Below, in pieces: positions 42,571 through 52,404 of a stretch of DNA of 64,000 nucleotides. Location: assembly GCA_029216955.1 (NCBI GenBank), contig JANAVB010016213.1, positions 1 through 64,000 of the forward strand. Direction: 5' to 3'. Positions within the stretch are counted from its first letter, which is position 1. Each line of letters starts with the position of its first letter. Under the pieces are notes generated by a model. That model was not told where the DNA came from, searched no databases, and saw only the letters and a list, made by a program, of their open reading frames with translations. A program made the translations under genes and the position numbers. The DNA is from Iris pallida. Lineage: Eukaryota; Streptophyta; Magnoliopsida; Asparagales; Iridaceae.

Positions 42571-42921
42571 TGGGCCGCATACAACTGTTCACGTGTCAAG
42601 GCCGCATGATAGTTTCTGAATCTCGGGAGATTGTGTCAGAGATTTTCTTTGCTTCCCGAGGAGTTCATCATTATGAAGGAGTCATAATGATATCTTTGTG
42701 TCAGAACTGTCATTTCGTCAAAGCTGTCAGCCGTCAAAGCATTTAATACAAAATGAGAGAGCTGTTTGTAGGCCATGTGGCTCCTCTTTGAGCCGCATAG
42801 GACTTGTTTGAGTCGCATAGACACTCGAGCCGCATGGATACTTGAGCCGCATGAACTCTCTGAGCCGCAGGGGGCTCTCTGGCCTAATGGATCTTTTTTT
42901 ATTCTTTTCCATGCTTCTACA

Positions 42922-42932
42922 AGACCTCCTTC
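42922..42932 (-). other. T2 polypurine tract
   Basis: Minus-strand GAAGGAGGTCT adjacent to the 3' LTR, one base different from the T1 tract. Confidence 0.85.
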
Positions 42933-42984
42933 AAAGTTTACAATTTACAAAATTAAAATACTTTGAATAAGAAGCATGGCCATG

Positions 42985-43110
42985 TATTCTTCTGGCCGTA
43001 TATGATATCTCGGCCGCATAGATGTTTATGCCGCATGGATGGCTCGGCCGCATAAGTGTCTCAGCCGCAGGGACTTTCGGGCCGCATAGCTTTCTCAGTC
43101 GTGGGAACTT
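42985..43110. repeat. GCCGCAT cluster upstream of the antisense gene
   Basis: Four exact GCCGCAT (43013, 43030, 43047, 43081) plus variants GCCGTAT, GCCGCAG and GTCGTGG in about 120 bases, 185-310 bases before the antisense-gene TATA box. Spacing is 17-34 bases. Confidence 0.85.
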
Positions 43111-43295
43111 TCCGCCATGTCATCTTGCCACGTATGGAGATCTTTTGCATTAAATGCTGTTGATTTGCTGTCAGTTTTGAGGTCACTTTTTGGGGCGGGA
43201 TCCCAGGAGTCTGGCCTTTATTTTAGGTGGCTCGCCTCGATAACCGAAGAGTTGGTTTTTGTTCTGCACGAGAATCGAAGCGCCTTGGTTTTGTT

Positions 43296-43303
43296 TATAA
43301 ATA
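43296..43303 (+). promoter_or_regulatory. TATA box of the T2 antisense gene
   Basis: TATAAATA in TTTATAAATATGG, 100 bases before the proposed start codon at 43404, followed by a pyrimidine-rich leader. It is on the strand opposite to T2 gag-pol and outside the LTR, so the gene appears to have its own promoter. Confidence 0.6.
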
Positions 43304-43515
43304 TGGATGAGTTCAGTCGGAGGGATTTCTTTACTTTTTCTTTCGTCTCCAACTGTTGCTGTCTTTCCTTTCTTTCCCTATTTCTATTCTCCAACTGTCG
43401 AAAATGGCCCCCAAATCTTCCAAGGTCGTCTCCGCTGTCGCAAAAGGCAAGAAGGTGGCTTCCTCGTCGGCCGCCGTGCCCGAAGTGCATCTTGATGTTC
43501 GCCCCGGTTTCAAGG

Positions 43516-43862
43516 GTAAGAAATGGAATTGAATACTTTGAACCCCAAAGACCCATGGCTCTATTGCATAACATATGCACAAGCCTTCATCCTTCGTTTT
43601 TATTGAACCGCCCAAGCTCGACCATGATGGAGCCGCATATGTTGTATAGGCCGCATAACCCTCTCATATTCGAACCGCATAGGGCATGCCCTATGTTTGA
43701 GCCGCATTGAGAAAGATTTGAGCTGCAGGAGTGCTTCCGGGTTTGAACCGCATGGAACCTCCTTTGAGCAGAACCGCATATATCCCTGACAATCTGGCCC
43801 GCATATAATTTTGCTGAGTCGTGGTGCATAAACTCTTCGGTCTTTGATGATGCTCGGGACAG
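43516..43862 (+). other. Intron 1 of the antisense gene, with GCCGCAT cluster
   Basis: 347 bp, donor AAGG|GTAAGAA, acceptor GGGACAG|AGGATG. It restores the frame between a phase-1 exon end and exon 2. It contains three exact GCCGCAT (43632, 43649, 43699), three ACCGCAT and one CCCGCAT; an apparent ORF reading through it is not coding. Confidence 0.7.
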
Positions 43863-44728
43863 AGGATGATGTCACCGCTGATGACGCCTTCCTTTTCCGA
43901 TACCGCCATCAATCTTGGGAGTATAACACTATGCCGGCTTGTCAGAGGGCGTTGGCAAGAGTTGACGGGCCCGCCTTCTTTGTGTCTCTTCCTCGGTTTA
44001 CCCCTAGAGAAGTGAGGAGGGTACACGTTGATGGCATTGAACCTCCCCAGCTCTTATCTGAGAAGATGCTTCTATGGCTGCGCAACATTCGCCCTGCGCA
44101 CCTAGTATATCGTTACCGAAATAACGTATACTTGGAGCCTTATTTGCCTAGTAGATTTTCTCGTCAATTTGGGTATAGTCAGCTGTTCTTTGACTGCCCC
44201 AGTGCTTGCCTGGGCTTCGAGGGCAGTGTCCTTGACGGCATCCGGGCGTGGCAATATTACAATGCTATTCATACCCGGGCTAGCTTCTCAGTCCCTGACG
44301 CTAATACGCAAGGGGATATTCTGTACATGGCGGCTCTTTATCAAGTTGCGGCGAACAAATCTTCCGTGAACTTTGACATGAACACCAGCTTCGTTGTCGG
44401 GACCGACTTGGCAGAAAAGCCAGAGGGTTCCAGGAAGAGAAAGAGAGGGGCGAATAGGGTTCCCGTGCCAGACTCGGAGTCCACTGCGGTGGACGAAGAG
44501 GATGACGAGCAGGCCGTCGATGACTCGTCGCATTCTACGGACGAGGAGGTGAGGAACCAGCCTCCTACTGTGCCGGACGAAGAGGTGGAGGATCATCCAC
44601 CTGTTGTGCCTGGTGCTTTGCGCCCACGAGGCAGGCGTCTGTCTACTGACGATGGCAGGACCTACTCCACAAAGCGGGCTGCGGTAAGACGTCGCAGTCT
44701 GTTTATTGATGTTGACGCTATTTCTGAG

Positions 44729-44803
44729 GTGATTGGAATTTCAGCCGCCTTTTCCTTCTTTTTCTAAATTATGGCATAATCATTTTTCTTTTGCTCCTTG
44801 CAG
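44729..44803 (+). other. Intron 2 of the antisense gene
   Basis: 75 bp, donor CTGAG|GTGATTGG, acceptor TTTTGCTCCTTGCAG with a strong pyrimidine tract; phase 0. Confidence 0.75.
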
Positions 44804-45140
44804 GCGTCTGGGGAGTCTGCTTCTTGGGACTCGACTACTGAAGTCGATCCAGCCTTGTCTACTTTGATCCATGATATGTGCACTGCCATCACTCCTGCTG
44901 GGGTTCCTGAGACAGCTGAATTCCAACAGGATGACACTGATACTGACACTGACACTGACACTGACCTGGCTGACTCCCCTGTCCCTGAGACAGCTGAATT
45001 CCAATAGGATGACACTGACCTGGCTGACTCCCCTTCAGGGGTGGCTGGGGCAGAGAAACCGGTTGAATTTGAGTTGGAAGCTGCGGGTGGGGAGACCATG
45101 CTAGCTTCGAACGAGCTGAAGCCTCCGAGCTCTTCCCCTG

Positions 45141-45230
45141 GTAAGATAAACCAGCTTTTTAACTTGTGAGGAGGCCTATTTGCTCTATCACCCTGTCCTT
45201 CGTGGATTAATGATTGCTTTGGACATGCAG
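45141..45230 (+). other. Intron 3 of the antisense gene
   Basis: 90 bp, donor CCCTG|GTAAGATA, acceptor TTTGGACATGCAG|GT; phase 1, and the split glycine codon rejoins the exon 4 frame. Confidence 0.75.
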
Positions 45231-46418
45231 GTCCCACCCCTTTATTGTCGGTGATTGATATTGCCAGGACAGACTCTACCGGAGGGAATCTAATGGAAGC
45301 ACGTGTACCTCCTTCTTTTCCAACCCATACTGAGGGGCCTCCAGCTGAGTCAAGTTCGGGAGCCTTGGTGATAGCACAGCTAGAGCAAGGGACGACGTTT
45401 TCCGCGCCATCCTCTGCGAATAGGGTTTCGGGAGTTAACCTTTCCGCTCTACCAAGTATCCAGGCTCTTCGGGCGGCAGAAGAGGAGCTAGCTGCCATCC
45501 ATACCTCTTTTCGCACAGAATTCGTTTCCCTGGTGGCAGGGACAGCCAGTTCTGAGGCTACTCCTTTGGTACAGCCTGCCAGACTCCCTTTGACACCGTC
45601 CTCTACAGAAATTTTAGATAAAGTGTCCCAGGATGTGGTCGACAGTTTCCACCGCCACCTGAAGAGGAGGATTGAGGCAGCTGTGGAGAGGGGGACTCCC
45701 TTTTCTATGGCCCGTCAATGCGCCGGTGGCCAGATTAATATCCTTAGAACACTCCCCGGTGGAGCGGGACTGGCTGCGCTTCTGGAGCCTAAGCTGTTAG
45801 AGGCTGATCGTCTTGTGGCCCAATTTCGCATATTGCTGTAATCCGATTTACCCGTGATAATAAACCAAGAGCGCAATTTCCTCATGACCACGGTGGAGAA
45901 GGTGAGGCTTGCTCGGGAATCGATCAAGCCAACTATATTAAAGGACCGCCAGGATCTGACTCAGTTGTACGATCAACGGAACCGTGGACTGAAGATTGTG
46001 CAGCTCGGGAAGCGGCGGCCTCTCGCGGGATAGCTGACACCCGGGAGCAAATCCTCGAGCTTCAGAGAAAGCTGGCTTTCTTGGAGTCCGAGCTCGAAGC
46101 TGCTCGTGCTGAGAAAGGGATTGCCATTCAGGAGGCTGACAAATTTAGTAGGGCTTCTGCCAATCTAGAACTTGCCCTAAAGAAGATGGAGAATGACTGG
46201 CAGGCATATATGTATTTAAATGATGCAGAGCAGTTGTCCCAGGAGGCCGAGCGCCGAGCGAAACAGAGGCTTGAGCGGGGGGCTGCCTTGGTGAGAAATC
46301 GCCTCTTGGAGTTGTGTAATGCCGAACTATAGTCGGCTTTTCCTTCTTTCATTTCTGTTTTCTTTTTTTCTTTGAGAGAGACGTAGTCCCAAAACATGTA
46401 ATACTTTTTCGTCTTTCA

Positions 46419-46424
46419 AATAAA
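46419..46424 (+). terminator. AATAAA poly(A) signal of the antisense gene
   Basis: AATAAA 87 bases after the terminal TAG at 46330-46332, in a T-rich 3' region; consistent with a plus-strand transcript ending before the tandem repeats. Confidence 0.5.
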
Positions 46425-46749
46425 GAGTATTTTCTATTCTACCCTCCATTTGTATTGCTTGTTGTGCCTGTGGTATTATGGTAATGTTTGCCATGCATAG
46501 GGGACTTGTTTGTGGACCTGTTACCCCTGGCATACCTTGGTTTTAGGTATGGGTAACAAGTTTGACTGGGGATACTTAGAACAGTTCCATGGTCATGTTG
46601 TCGTGGGCGTTCCAAGTATCATGAGATAGAATGCCATAGAGCAGCAGGGCTCCCGGGGCATGATGAGGAATAGTGGGCCTGTACTAAGGGACTTAGCAAA
46701 GAACATTTGTGGGCCTATTACCCTTGGCGTACCCTGACTTAGGATACGG

Positions 46750-47365
46750 ATAATAGGATGGAGAGGAACCAACACACTTACTCAGAGGTAATGAGGACAT
46801 GGCAAGTATGAGGGTTTTATCGTGGAGTCTTCCTACTCAGAGGTAATGAGGACATGGCAGGAGTGAACTCAACGGAGGATATTTGTGGTCAACAGAGGAC
46901 ATTTGTAGGCCTATTACCCTTGGTGTACCCTGGTTCAGGGTACGGGTAACAAGACGAGAGAGGACCGACATACTTACTCAGAGTTAATGAGGACATGGTA
47001 AGTACGGAGGTTTTACTGTGGAGTCTTCCTACTCAGAGGTAATGAGGATATGGCAGGAGCGGACTCGGCAGAGAATATTTGTGGACCTATTATCCTTGGT
47101 GTACTCCAGTTGTAGGTACAGATAATAAGTCGAAAGCGAATCATCATACTTACTCAGAGATAATGAGGACATGGCAAGTATGAAGGTTTCTTCGACGGAG
47201 CCTTCCCATTCAGAAGTAATGAGGACATGACAGGAGTGGGCTCAATGAAGGAGGGTACATAGAACGACTCAGAGGTAATGAGGACATGGAAGTTCTATGT
47301 AAAGGGGTGATTTGTTTTTGGCGGAAGTGAAACGACTCAGAGGTAATGAGGACATGGCCGTTTTG
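46750..47365 (-). repeat. T2 downstream tandem repeats (CCTCTGAGTA core)
   Basis: About eight copies of CTCAGAGGTAATGAGGAC (minus: CTCATTACCTCTGAG) at roughly 46780, 46838, 46978, 47032, 47154, 47210, 47267 and 47337, interspersed with three copies of a CCTATTACCCTTGGCGTACCC tract. They match the T1 downstream repeats in sequence and in position relative to pol. They lie between the 3' ends of pol and the convergent antisense gene. Confidence 0.88.
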
Positions 47366-47498
47366 GAAATTTGTGGATCGGTTACCCTTTTTGTGCACTG
47401 GGAGTGCGGGTAGTGGATCATGAGGGAGGATCTCTTCCAGGAAGAAAGTTCAGAGGTATGATCATACATGACTTACTATCTGACAGAGTGACCGAAAT

Positions 47499-47822
47499 GT
47501 GAGTTCAGAGGCACCAGCGGGTACATGACTCGATAATTTTAGAATTTGGAGGTGTGAGTTCAGCGGCACCAGCGGGTACATGACTCGATAATCTGGAATA
47601 TTGTAGATGTGAGTTCAGCGGCACCAGTGGGTACATGACTCGATAATCTGGAATATTATGGATGTGAGTTCAGTGGCACCTGCGGGTACATGACTCGATA
47701 ATCTGGAATGTTGTGGATGTGAGTTCAGCGGTACCAGCGGGTACATAACTCGATAATCTAGAATATTGTAGATGTGAGTTCAGCGACACCAGCGGGTACA
47801 TGACTTGATAATCTGGAATGTG
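47499..47822 (-). repeat. 55-bp tandem array downstream of T2 pol
   Basis: Six copies with period close to 55 bases (starting 47499, 47553, 47609, 47664, 47719, 47774), core GTGAGTTCAGCGGCACCAG and GGGTACATGACTCGATAAT. Units differ by a few substitutions. No coding potential; not seen in T1. Confidence 0.93.
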
Positions 47823-47826
47823 TCGT

Positions 47827-48432
47827 TCAGACATAATATTTCTTCAGGAACTTGCCGTTGACAAGCAACATGAGCAAGTCTCCATTTTGTTTTGCGAGGC
47901 GGTAAGCACCGTTGGAGAATACAGCCTCGATGATAAATGGGCCTGCCCATTTTGGCTGGAACTTGCCATTGGTCTTGTGAGTCATGACCATCGGCCTCTG
48001 GACTGCCAGAACGAGATCGCCCACCTGGAATGTTCTGATTTTAACCTTCTTGTTGAAGGCTCCAGAGATGCGCGCTTGGTATAGCTCGATTCTTTGCTGA
48101 GCTAGGAGGCGCTTTTCATCTAAGGCCTCTAATTCTTATAGCCGGCGTCGGTAGTTATCATCCGTCGCCAATTGATAAGTGAGGGCGACACGGAGCGAGG
48201 GTATTTGAGTATCCAATGGGAGAGCTGTCTCACTCCCGTACACCAGGGAGAATGGTGTGTTCCCTGTGGCTGTCTGAACTGTGGTACGGTACGCCCATAA
48301 GCATTCACCAAGCTTCTCGTTCCAGTCGTGTTTGTTGGACGATACGAACTTCTTGAGTAACTTGATGATGGTTTTGTTGAATGCTTCTGCCAACCCATTC
48401 ACTGCTGGATTGTATGGCATTGAAGCAATATT
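47827..48432 (-). pseudogene. pol: T2 integrase C-terminal part
   Basis: Frames 48136-48420 (PYNPAVNGLAEAFNKTI with the catalytic Glu; YRTTVQTATGNTPFSLVYG) and 47827-48024 (GDLVLAVQRPMV, KFQPKWAGPFII, NGKFLKKYYV and stop). Both are in the same phase as the 657-residue frame upstream, from which a TAG at 48433-48435 separates them; another stop falls near 48135. Confidence 0.92.
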
Positions 48433-50406
48433 CTAGATGCGGTGCTTGTCGCAGAACCGATAGAAGGCGTGGCTTGTAAACTGCGAACCATTATCGTGGA
48501 TGATCCTTCGGGGCAATCCAAAGCGATAGATGACGTAGTGCTTAAGGAAGCTAATCACGTTTGAAGTCTTTACTTCTGCAAGCGGGATAGCTTCTGCCCA
48601 TTTGGAGAAGTAATCTGTGATTGCGAGTATGAAGCGATGTCCTCGGGAGAAAGGTGGAGTGATTGGACCAATGATATCCATCCTCCATGCTTCGAATGGC
48701 CAGGATGCCACTATCGGATGTAGAAATTTGGATGGTTGGTGGATGAAGTCCGCGTGGACTTGGCAGGCTTTGCACTTTCTCGCATAGTCTATCGCATCTG
48801 CCACCATCGTGGGCCAATAGTAGCCCATTCGGCGAAGACGGTCTTGTAATTTAGGGCCAGGCTGATGGGCCCCACAGACACCGTCATGAGCTTCTCGTAC
48901 GGCTTCTTTGGCTTCTGCGTTTGACAGACACCGAAGCAATAATCTATTATAGGATCGGCGATACAGCATTTTCGTCTCTGTATCGTAGAAGAATCTGAGA
49001 GAACGCCTTCTGATGGAAGTTGCTTCCTTTGGGTTCTCGGGCAGGATGTTGTAGACGACGAAGTCAATGAATGGTTGTCTCCAATCTGGGACATCGTCGA
49101 TCGTCTGGGCGACATAACTTGCCACGAATTGAACGTTGTTTTTGGGGCAGACCAGTTCGTGGCCTATCATATCTACCGATTGATGAGTATGATTTGGCAC
49201 TGCTAGAGAAGCGGCCAGGCCTACTAAGGCATCGGCTTCGATGTTTCGGAGTCTGGGAACATGCTCGATGAAGAACCCCTCGAACAATGAGATGATGTCG
49301 ATCGCTATTTGGTGATAGGGGATCATGTCTTCGTGGCGGACTTCATATGAGCCCCGGATCTGATTGACGATTAACTGAAAATCACCGTATGCTTCAAGAT
49401 ATTCTACCCACAGCTCTCTTGCCAGTTGGAGGCCAATGACCAAAGCGTTGTACTCGGCCACATTATTAGAGTAGGGTTCTGTGAGAGAGTAAGCACGATT
49501 GATCACCAATCCGAAAGGAGAAACCAGTACCACCCTGACTCCGACGACGATGTTGCCCTTGGGTCCAGTTCTCGAAGCACCATCGAAGAACATTCGCCAT
49601 ATATCATCGTGAGAGGTTGCATGCGAGTTGGCGACCTCATCTGGGATTTCTTCATATATTCTGGACGACTCTGAGCCCGGGTGGGCTGCCAAAAAGTTCG
49701 CCAGGGCTTGACCTTTGACAGCCTTTTGCGGGACGAAGATCATATGATAAGGGGACATCAATATTACCCATGTAGCGAGGCGAGAGCAGAGTGCCCCTGG
49801 TTTAGTCATGAGGACCCTGAGAGGGTTGACTCGTGAGATCATATGTATTGTTTGTCCGGTAACATAGTGCCATGTCTTCTGAATGGCGAACACCAGAGCA
49901 AGGCATGCCTTCTCTACAGTGGTGTATCGGTGCTCTGGCATAATCATCATTCGACTGAGGTAATATATGGCTTGCTCATGGCCTGCATCATTGTTTTGTG
50001 CCAGCAGAGCCCCGAAGGAATGTTCTATTGCTCGTACGTAGAGCAGAAATGGTTTTCCAGCAACCGGGGCCACCAGGACTGGAGGGTTCGACAAATATTC
50101 TTTGATATTGTCGAAGGCCCGCTGACATTCTTCGTCCCATACAAATGAGACGTCTTTCTTCATAAGATGGGTAAATGGTCGACATCGCCCAGAGAGGTTA
50201 GAAATGAACCTCCTGATGTAAGCTAGCCTCCCTTGAAGGCCTCTGAGTTCGTGGAGATTTCTCGGGGGACCCATCTCCATAATTGCCTTCGTCTTCTCTG
50301 GATCTACATGAATTCCCTGGGCAGTAATAATAAAACCCAGGAATTTTTTGCTGGATACGCCCAAGAAGGATTTTATGGGATTTATCTTCAGATTGTGCGC
50401 TCGCAT
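48433..50406 (-). CDS. pol: T2 pol: RT connection, RNase H, archaeal RNase H, integrase (657-residue intact stretch)
   Basis: The longest open frame in the window. It starts just after the RT catalytic motif (MRAHNLKINPIKSFLGVSS), continues through the RT connection (FISNLSGRCRPFTHLM), a degenerate RNase H (KPFLLYVRAIEHSFGALLAQ), the Tat linker, an archaeal-type RNase H with all four acidic residues (FFDGASRTGP, VAEYNALVIGL, AYGDFQLIVNQI, IEADALVGLA), the integrase zinc domain (AHDGVCGAHQPGPKLQDRL, CKACQVHADF) and the integrase core Asp residues (WRMDIIGPITPP and RRIIHDNGSQF). It ends at a TAG just before the catalytic Glu block. The initiating Met is not a true start; this is an internal part of Gag-Pol. 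Confidence 0.95.
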   Translation of the reverse strand: MRAHNLKINPIKSFLGVSSKKFLGFIITAQGIHVDPEKTKAIMEMGPPRNLHELRGLQGRLAYIRRFISNLSGRCRPFTHLMKKDVSFVWDEECQRAFDNIKEYLSNPPVLVAPVAGKPFLLYVRAIEHSFGALLAQNNDAGHEQAIYYLSRMMIMPEHRYTTVEKACLALVFAIQKTWHYVTGQTIHMISRVNPLRVLMTKPGALCSRLATWVILMSPYHMIFVPQKAVKGQALANFLAAHPGSESSRIYEEIPDEVANSHATSHDDIWRMFFDGASRTGPKGNIVVGVRVVLVSPFGLVINRAYSLTEPYSNNVAEYNALVIGLQLARELWVEYLEAYGDFQLIVNQIRGSYEVRHEDMIPYHQIAIDIISLFEGFFIEHVPRLRNIEADALVGLAASLAVPNHTHQSVDMIGHELVCPKNNVQFVASYVAQTIDDVPDWRQPFIDFVVYNILPENPKEATSIRRRSLRFFYDTETKMLYRRSYNRLLLRCLSNAEAKEAVREAHDGVCGAHQPGPKLQDRLRRMGYYWPTMVADAIDYARKCKACQVHADFIHQPSKFLHPIVASWPFEAWRMDIIGPITPPFSRGHRFILAITDYFSKWAEAIPLAEVKTSNVISFLKHYVIYRFGLPRRIIHDNGSQFTSHAFYRFCDKHRI

Positions 50407-51128
50407 CAGGTCGAATACCGTCCTCAGATCCTACAAATGGTCTCCCTTACAGCGACTCTTGATGGCGATGTCGTCAACATAGCACTCTACCGTCTTGCGT
50501 AAGTGTTCTCTGAAGATGATGCTCAGGCTCTTTGGTATGTGGTGTCGACATTCTTCAAACCAAAAGACATGACTGTGTAACAGTATGTGCCAATCGGTGT
50601 TCGGAATGATGTATGCTTTTCGTCGTCAGGAGACATCTTGAATTGGTTGTACCCCGAGAAGCCATCTATGAATGACATACTTTCGAAGCCGCAGGTGTTG
50701 TCAATCATGACGTCTGTGATAGGGAGGAGGAATTCGTCTTTGGGGCATGCCTCGTTCAGATTGCTGAAGTCGATGCAGATTCGAACCTTCCCATTCTTCT
50801 TGAGGACGGGTACTATGTTGGTGACCCAGTCAGGATGTTGCTCCTCACGAATGAAGCCTCTGGCTATCAGTTTGTTGACTTTGGCTTCGATCGTAACCAT
50901 GATGCCCGGGCAGAAGAGTCGTTGTTGTTGCTTGGCTGGCTTTGCATCCGACCGAATATTGAGTTTATGAAGAGCAATATCGTAATTTAATCCCGGCATG
51001 TCTTCATAGCTCCAGGCGAACACATCAATATATTCTTTGACCAGTTCCAGCAGCGATTCTCGCTCTTTGTCTGTTAGGCTTTTACTGACGAAGATCAGTT
51101 TTGGAGAAGATTCGCTGTCGAGATCCAC
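50407..51128 (-). pseudogene. pol: T2 reverse transcriptase catalytic part
   Basis: Frame 50523-51128 has GFIREEQHPDWVTNIVPV, RICIDFSNLNEACPKDEF, MSFIDGFSGYNQFKM and YCYTVMSFGLKN. The catalytic ECYVDDIAIKS is readable on the minus strand at about 50460-50490 but in another phase, so a frameshift lies near 50500-50523. The downstream 657-residue frame then continues. Confidence 0.92.
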
Positions 51129-51179
51129 TTGTGTGACCTAATCTTTAGTAGGAGGTTCTCTCTGTTCGAGCCGCTTTTC

Positions 51180-52243
51180 CTATTGAGTATCCAGCTGTTG
51201 GGCCCACGGCTCTAACTCGAGGATTTCAGGGATGTCTTCATCTTCTTCATACGCATCGGCGAATGCCATGTTGACTGACAGGACTTGTCTGAATATGTCT
51301 CTGATGCTGGTATCCGAGTCAGAAGTTGGTGACCCGGTTGAATGTGACTGCCAATCACATTCTTCATCTGAACTCTCAGGGGTCGTCGTGGGTGTAACAT
51401 ACCCTAATCCACATCGAGTTTTGCTATAGTAGTCCCGTGGTTTGCCAGCCGGGACTGTTGGCTTCAAAGGTAAACGTCGTCCAGTACCGTAGTTCAACCC
51501 TGGCGTCGTCTCCAGATCATACCCCTGTTTCTGCATGAGATATTTGGATTGGGGGCTATAAAGATACAGAGGCAGTCTCCCGACGTCTAATCCAAGGTCG
51601 ACTTCTTCTATGGTGAAGGGATGCGGATCGTCCATCCGGCCGAAGATGATTGGATGGTCCCCTCCCTCGATTATACGGTAAGCGTCTTCCACTGGAGTAA
51701 GCTGGATTGCGGTGTACACATTTGTCACCTGTATGTGTAGGTGAGTGCCTATACCGTGTTCCATAGCATACATAGTACAAAGCTTATTGAACTCGAGGTA
51801 GTTCAAAGATAGCCCTTTATTGATGAAGTAAGGTATCTTTTCTAGGGGATTACATTATCTGCGGAGAGAACATCAGTGTGGGTAGCCACATACTTGGCTA
51901 GCTCCGGTTCCTCTTCGGCTACCCCCTGTACAAATGAAGACTGAGAGGACGACCTGGGAAGCTTGATCGTCAAGGGTTCAGCTGGTGGGGCAGAGCGTGG
52001 AGTTGTTAGCAGACTAGCGACCCCCAACTTGGTACTCGATGCTGGTCGGGGAGTGATTGGTTCGCTAGAAGTTCCAGACCTTGCATCGGGGTGAAGACTC
52101 TTCTTGGGAAGGCGTATCGTCATTGACTTGTTGGAGGGATTGAGCCTCTCCGTTTGTGGCTGGCCGACTCTCGGCAGCTTGATTATCAGTGGTTGCGTTG
52201 AGGGTCTTGGCACTTGGCCAGACCTTGGCAGCCAGATTATCAT
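51180..52243 (-). pseudogene. pol: T2 protease-RT linker with repeated KLPR motifs
   Basis: Frame 51842-52243 contains four spaced motifs (IIWLPRSG, IIKLPRVG, TIRLPKKS, TIKLPRSS) in a Ser/Pro-rich background, ending in VLSADNVIP. Frame 51180-51806 has YLMQKQGYDLETTPGLNYG and RDYYSKTRCGLGYVTP followed by an acidic tail. Both blocks have counterparts at the same place in T1. Confidence 0.8.
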
Positions 52244-52404
52244 TTGCTCTTCTTGTACCGAGAGGCTGATTGCGTCCTTACGCAGAGTGGCGGTAAGGGA
52301 TACAGACTTGCCAGGTTTGCGAGCTTGGAGGTGGATCGCCAGAGGTTCTTCTGATCCTGTGGCTGTCTCGGTCTATCTCCTTCATCAAGGTGCCTCTTCG
52401 ACTT

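Larger units (their letters stand above)
41550..42921 (-). repeat. T2 3' LTR
   Basis: 1372 bp; the minus strand starts TGTAGAAGCATGG and ends GGCAAACA. It contains a TATA box (41935-41943), a CT/GT-rich stretch (41820-41915), a block of seven roughly 24-bp GAGCCGCATGGGGCTAG repeats (42411-42570) and ten exact GCCGCAT heptamers. It is 23 bp shorter than the other LTR, equal to one repeat unit. A small plus-strand ORF made of EPHGA repeats is a by-product of the DNA repeat. Confidence 0.96.
43404..46332 (+). pseudogene. T2 antisense gene: plant-mobile-domain-like plus coiled coil, four exons, recently broken
   Basis: Proposed exons 43404-43515, 43863-44728, 44804-45140 and 45231-46332. All three introns are GT-AG and every junction keeps phase. 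Exon 1 encodes a short Lys/Ala/Ser basic tail. Exon 2 encodes a folded domain with YRNNVYLEPYLPSRFSRQFG followed by hydrophobic/aromatic blocks, resembling the C-terminal part of the plant mobile domain (PMD) or putative gypsy-type transposon families, then a nuclear-localisation-like SRKRKRG and an acidic linker. Exon 3 is acidic. Exon 4 ends in a heptad-rich coiled coil (REQILELQRKLAFLESELEA). Lesions: TAG at 45005-45007 where the upstream duplicate has CAG, TAA at 45839-45841, and a frameshift near 46000. I do not know its function. Confidence 0.7.

Noticed and set aside
42371..42619. Plus-strand ORF of repeated EPHGA peptides (and the equivalent at 57221-57493)
   Set aside because: It arises from the 24-bp GCCGCAT repeat unit, which is a multiple of three; it sits in LTR U3 and has no conserved start or domain.
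43117..43710. 197-residue ORF spanning the antisense-gene start
   Set aside because: Uses a different frame from exon 1 and runs through intron 1; its only notable content is translation of GCCGCAT repeats.
44764..45516. 250-residue minus-strand ORF overlapping the antisense gene
   Set aside because: It is the complement of exons 3 and 4; its Ser/Val repeat (SVSVSVS) is the reverse reading of the (GACACT)n tract, and it ignores the well-formed splice sites on the plus strand.
47499..47822. Possible CRISPR-like array (55-bp regular repeat)
   Set aside because: Units are contiguous and homologous over their full length with no unique spacers, inside a plant retrotransposon.
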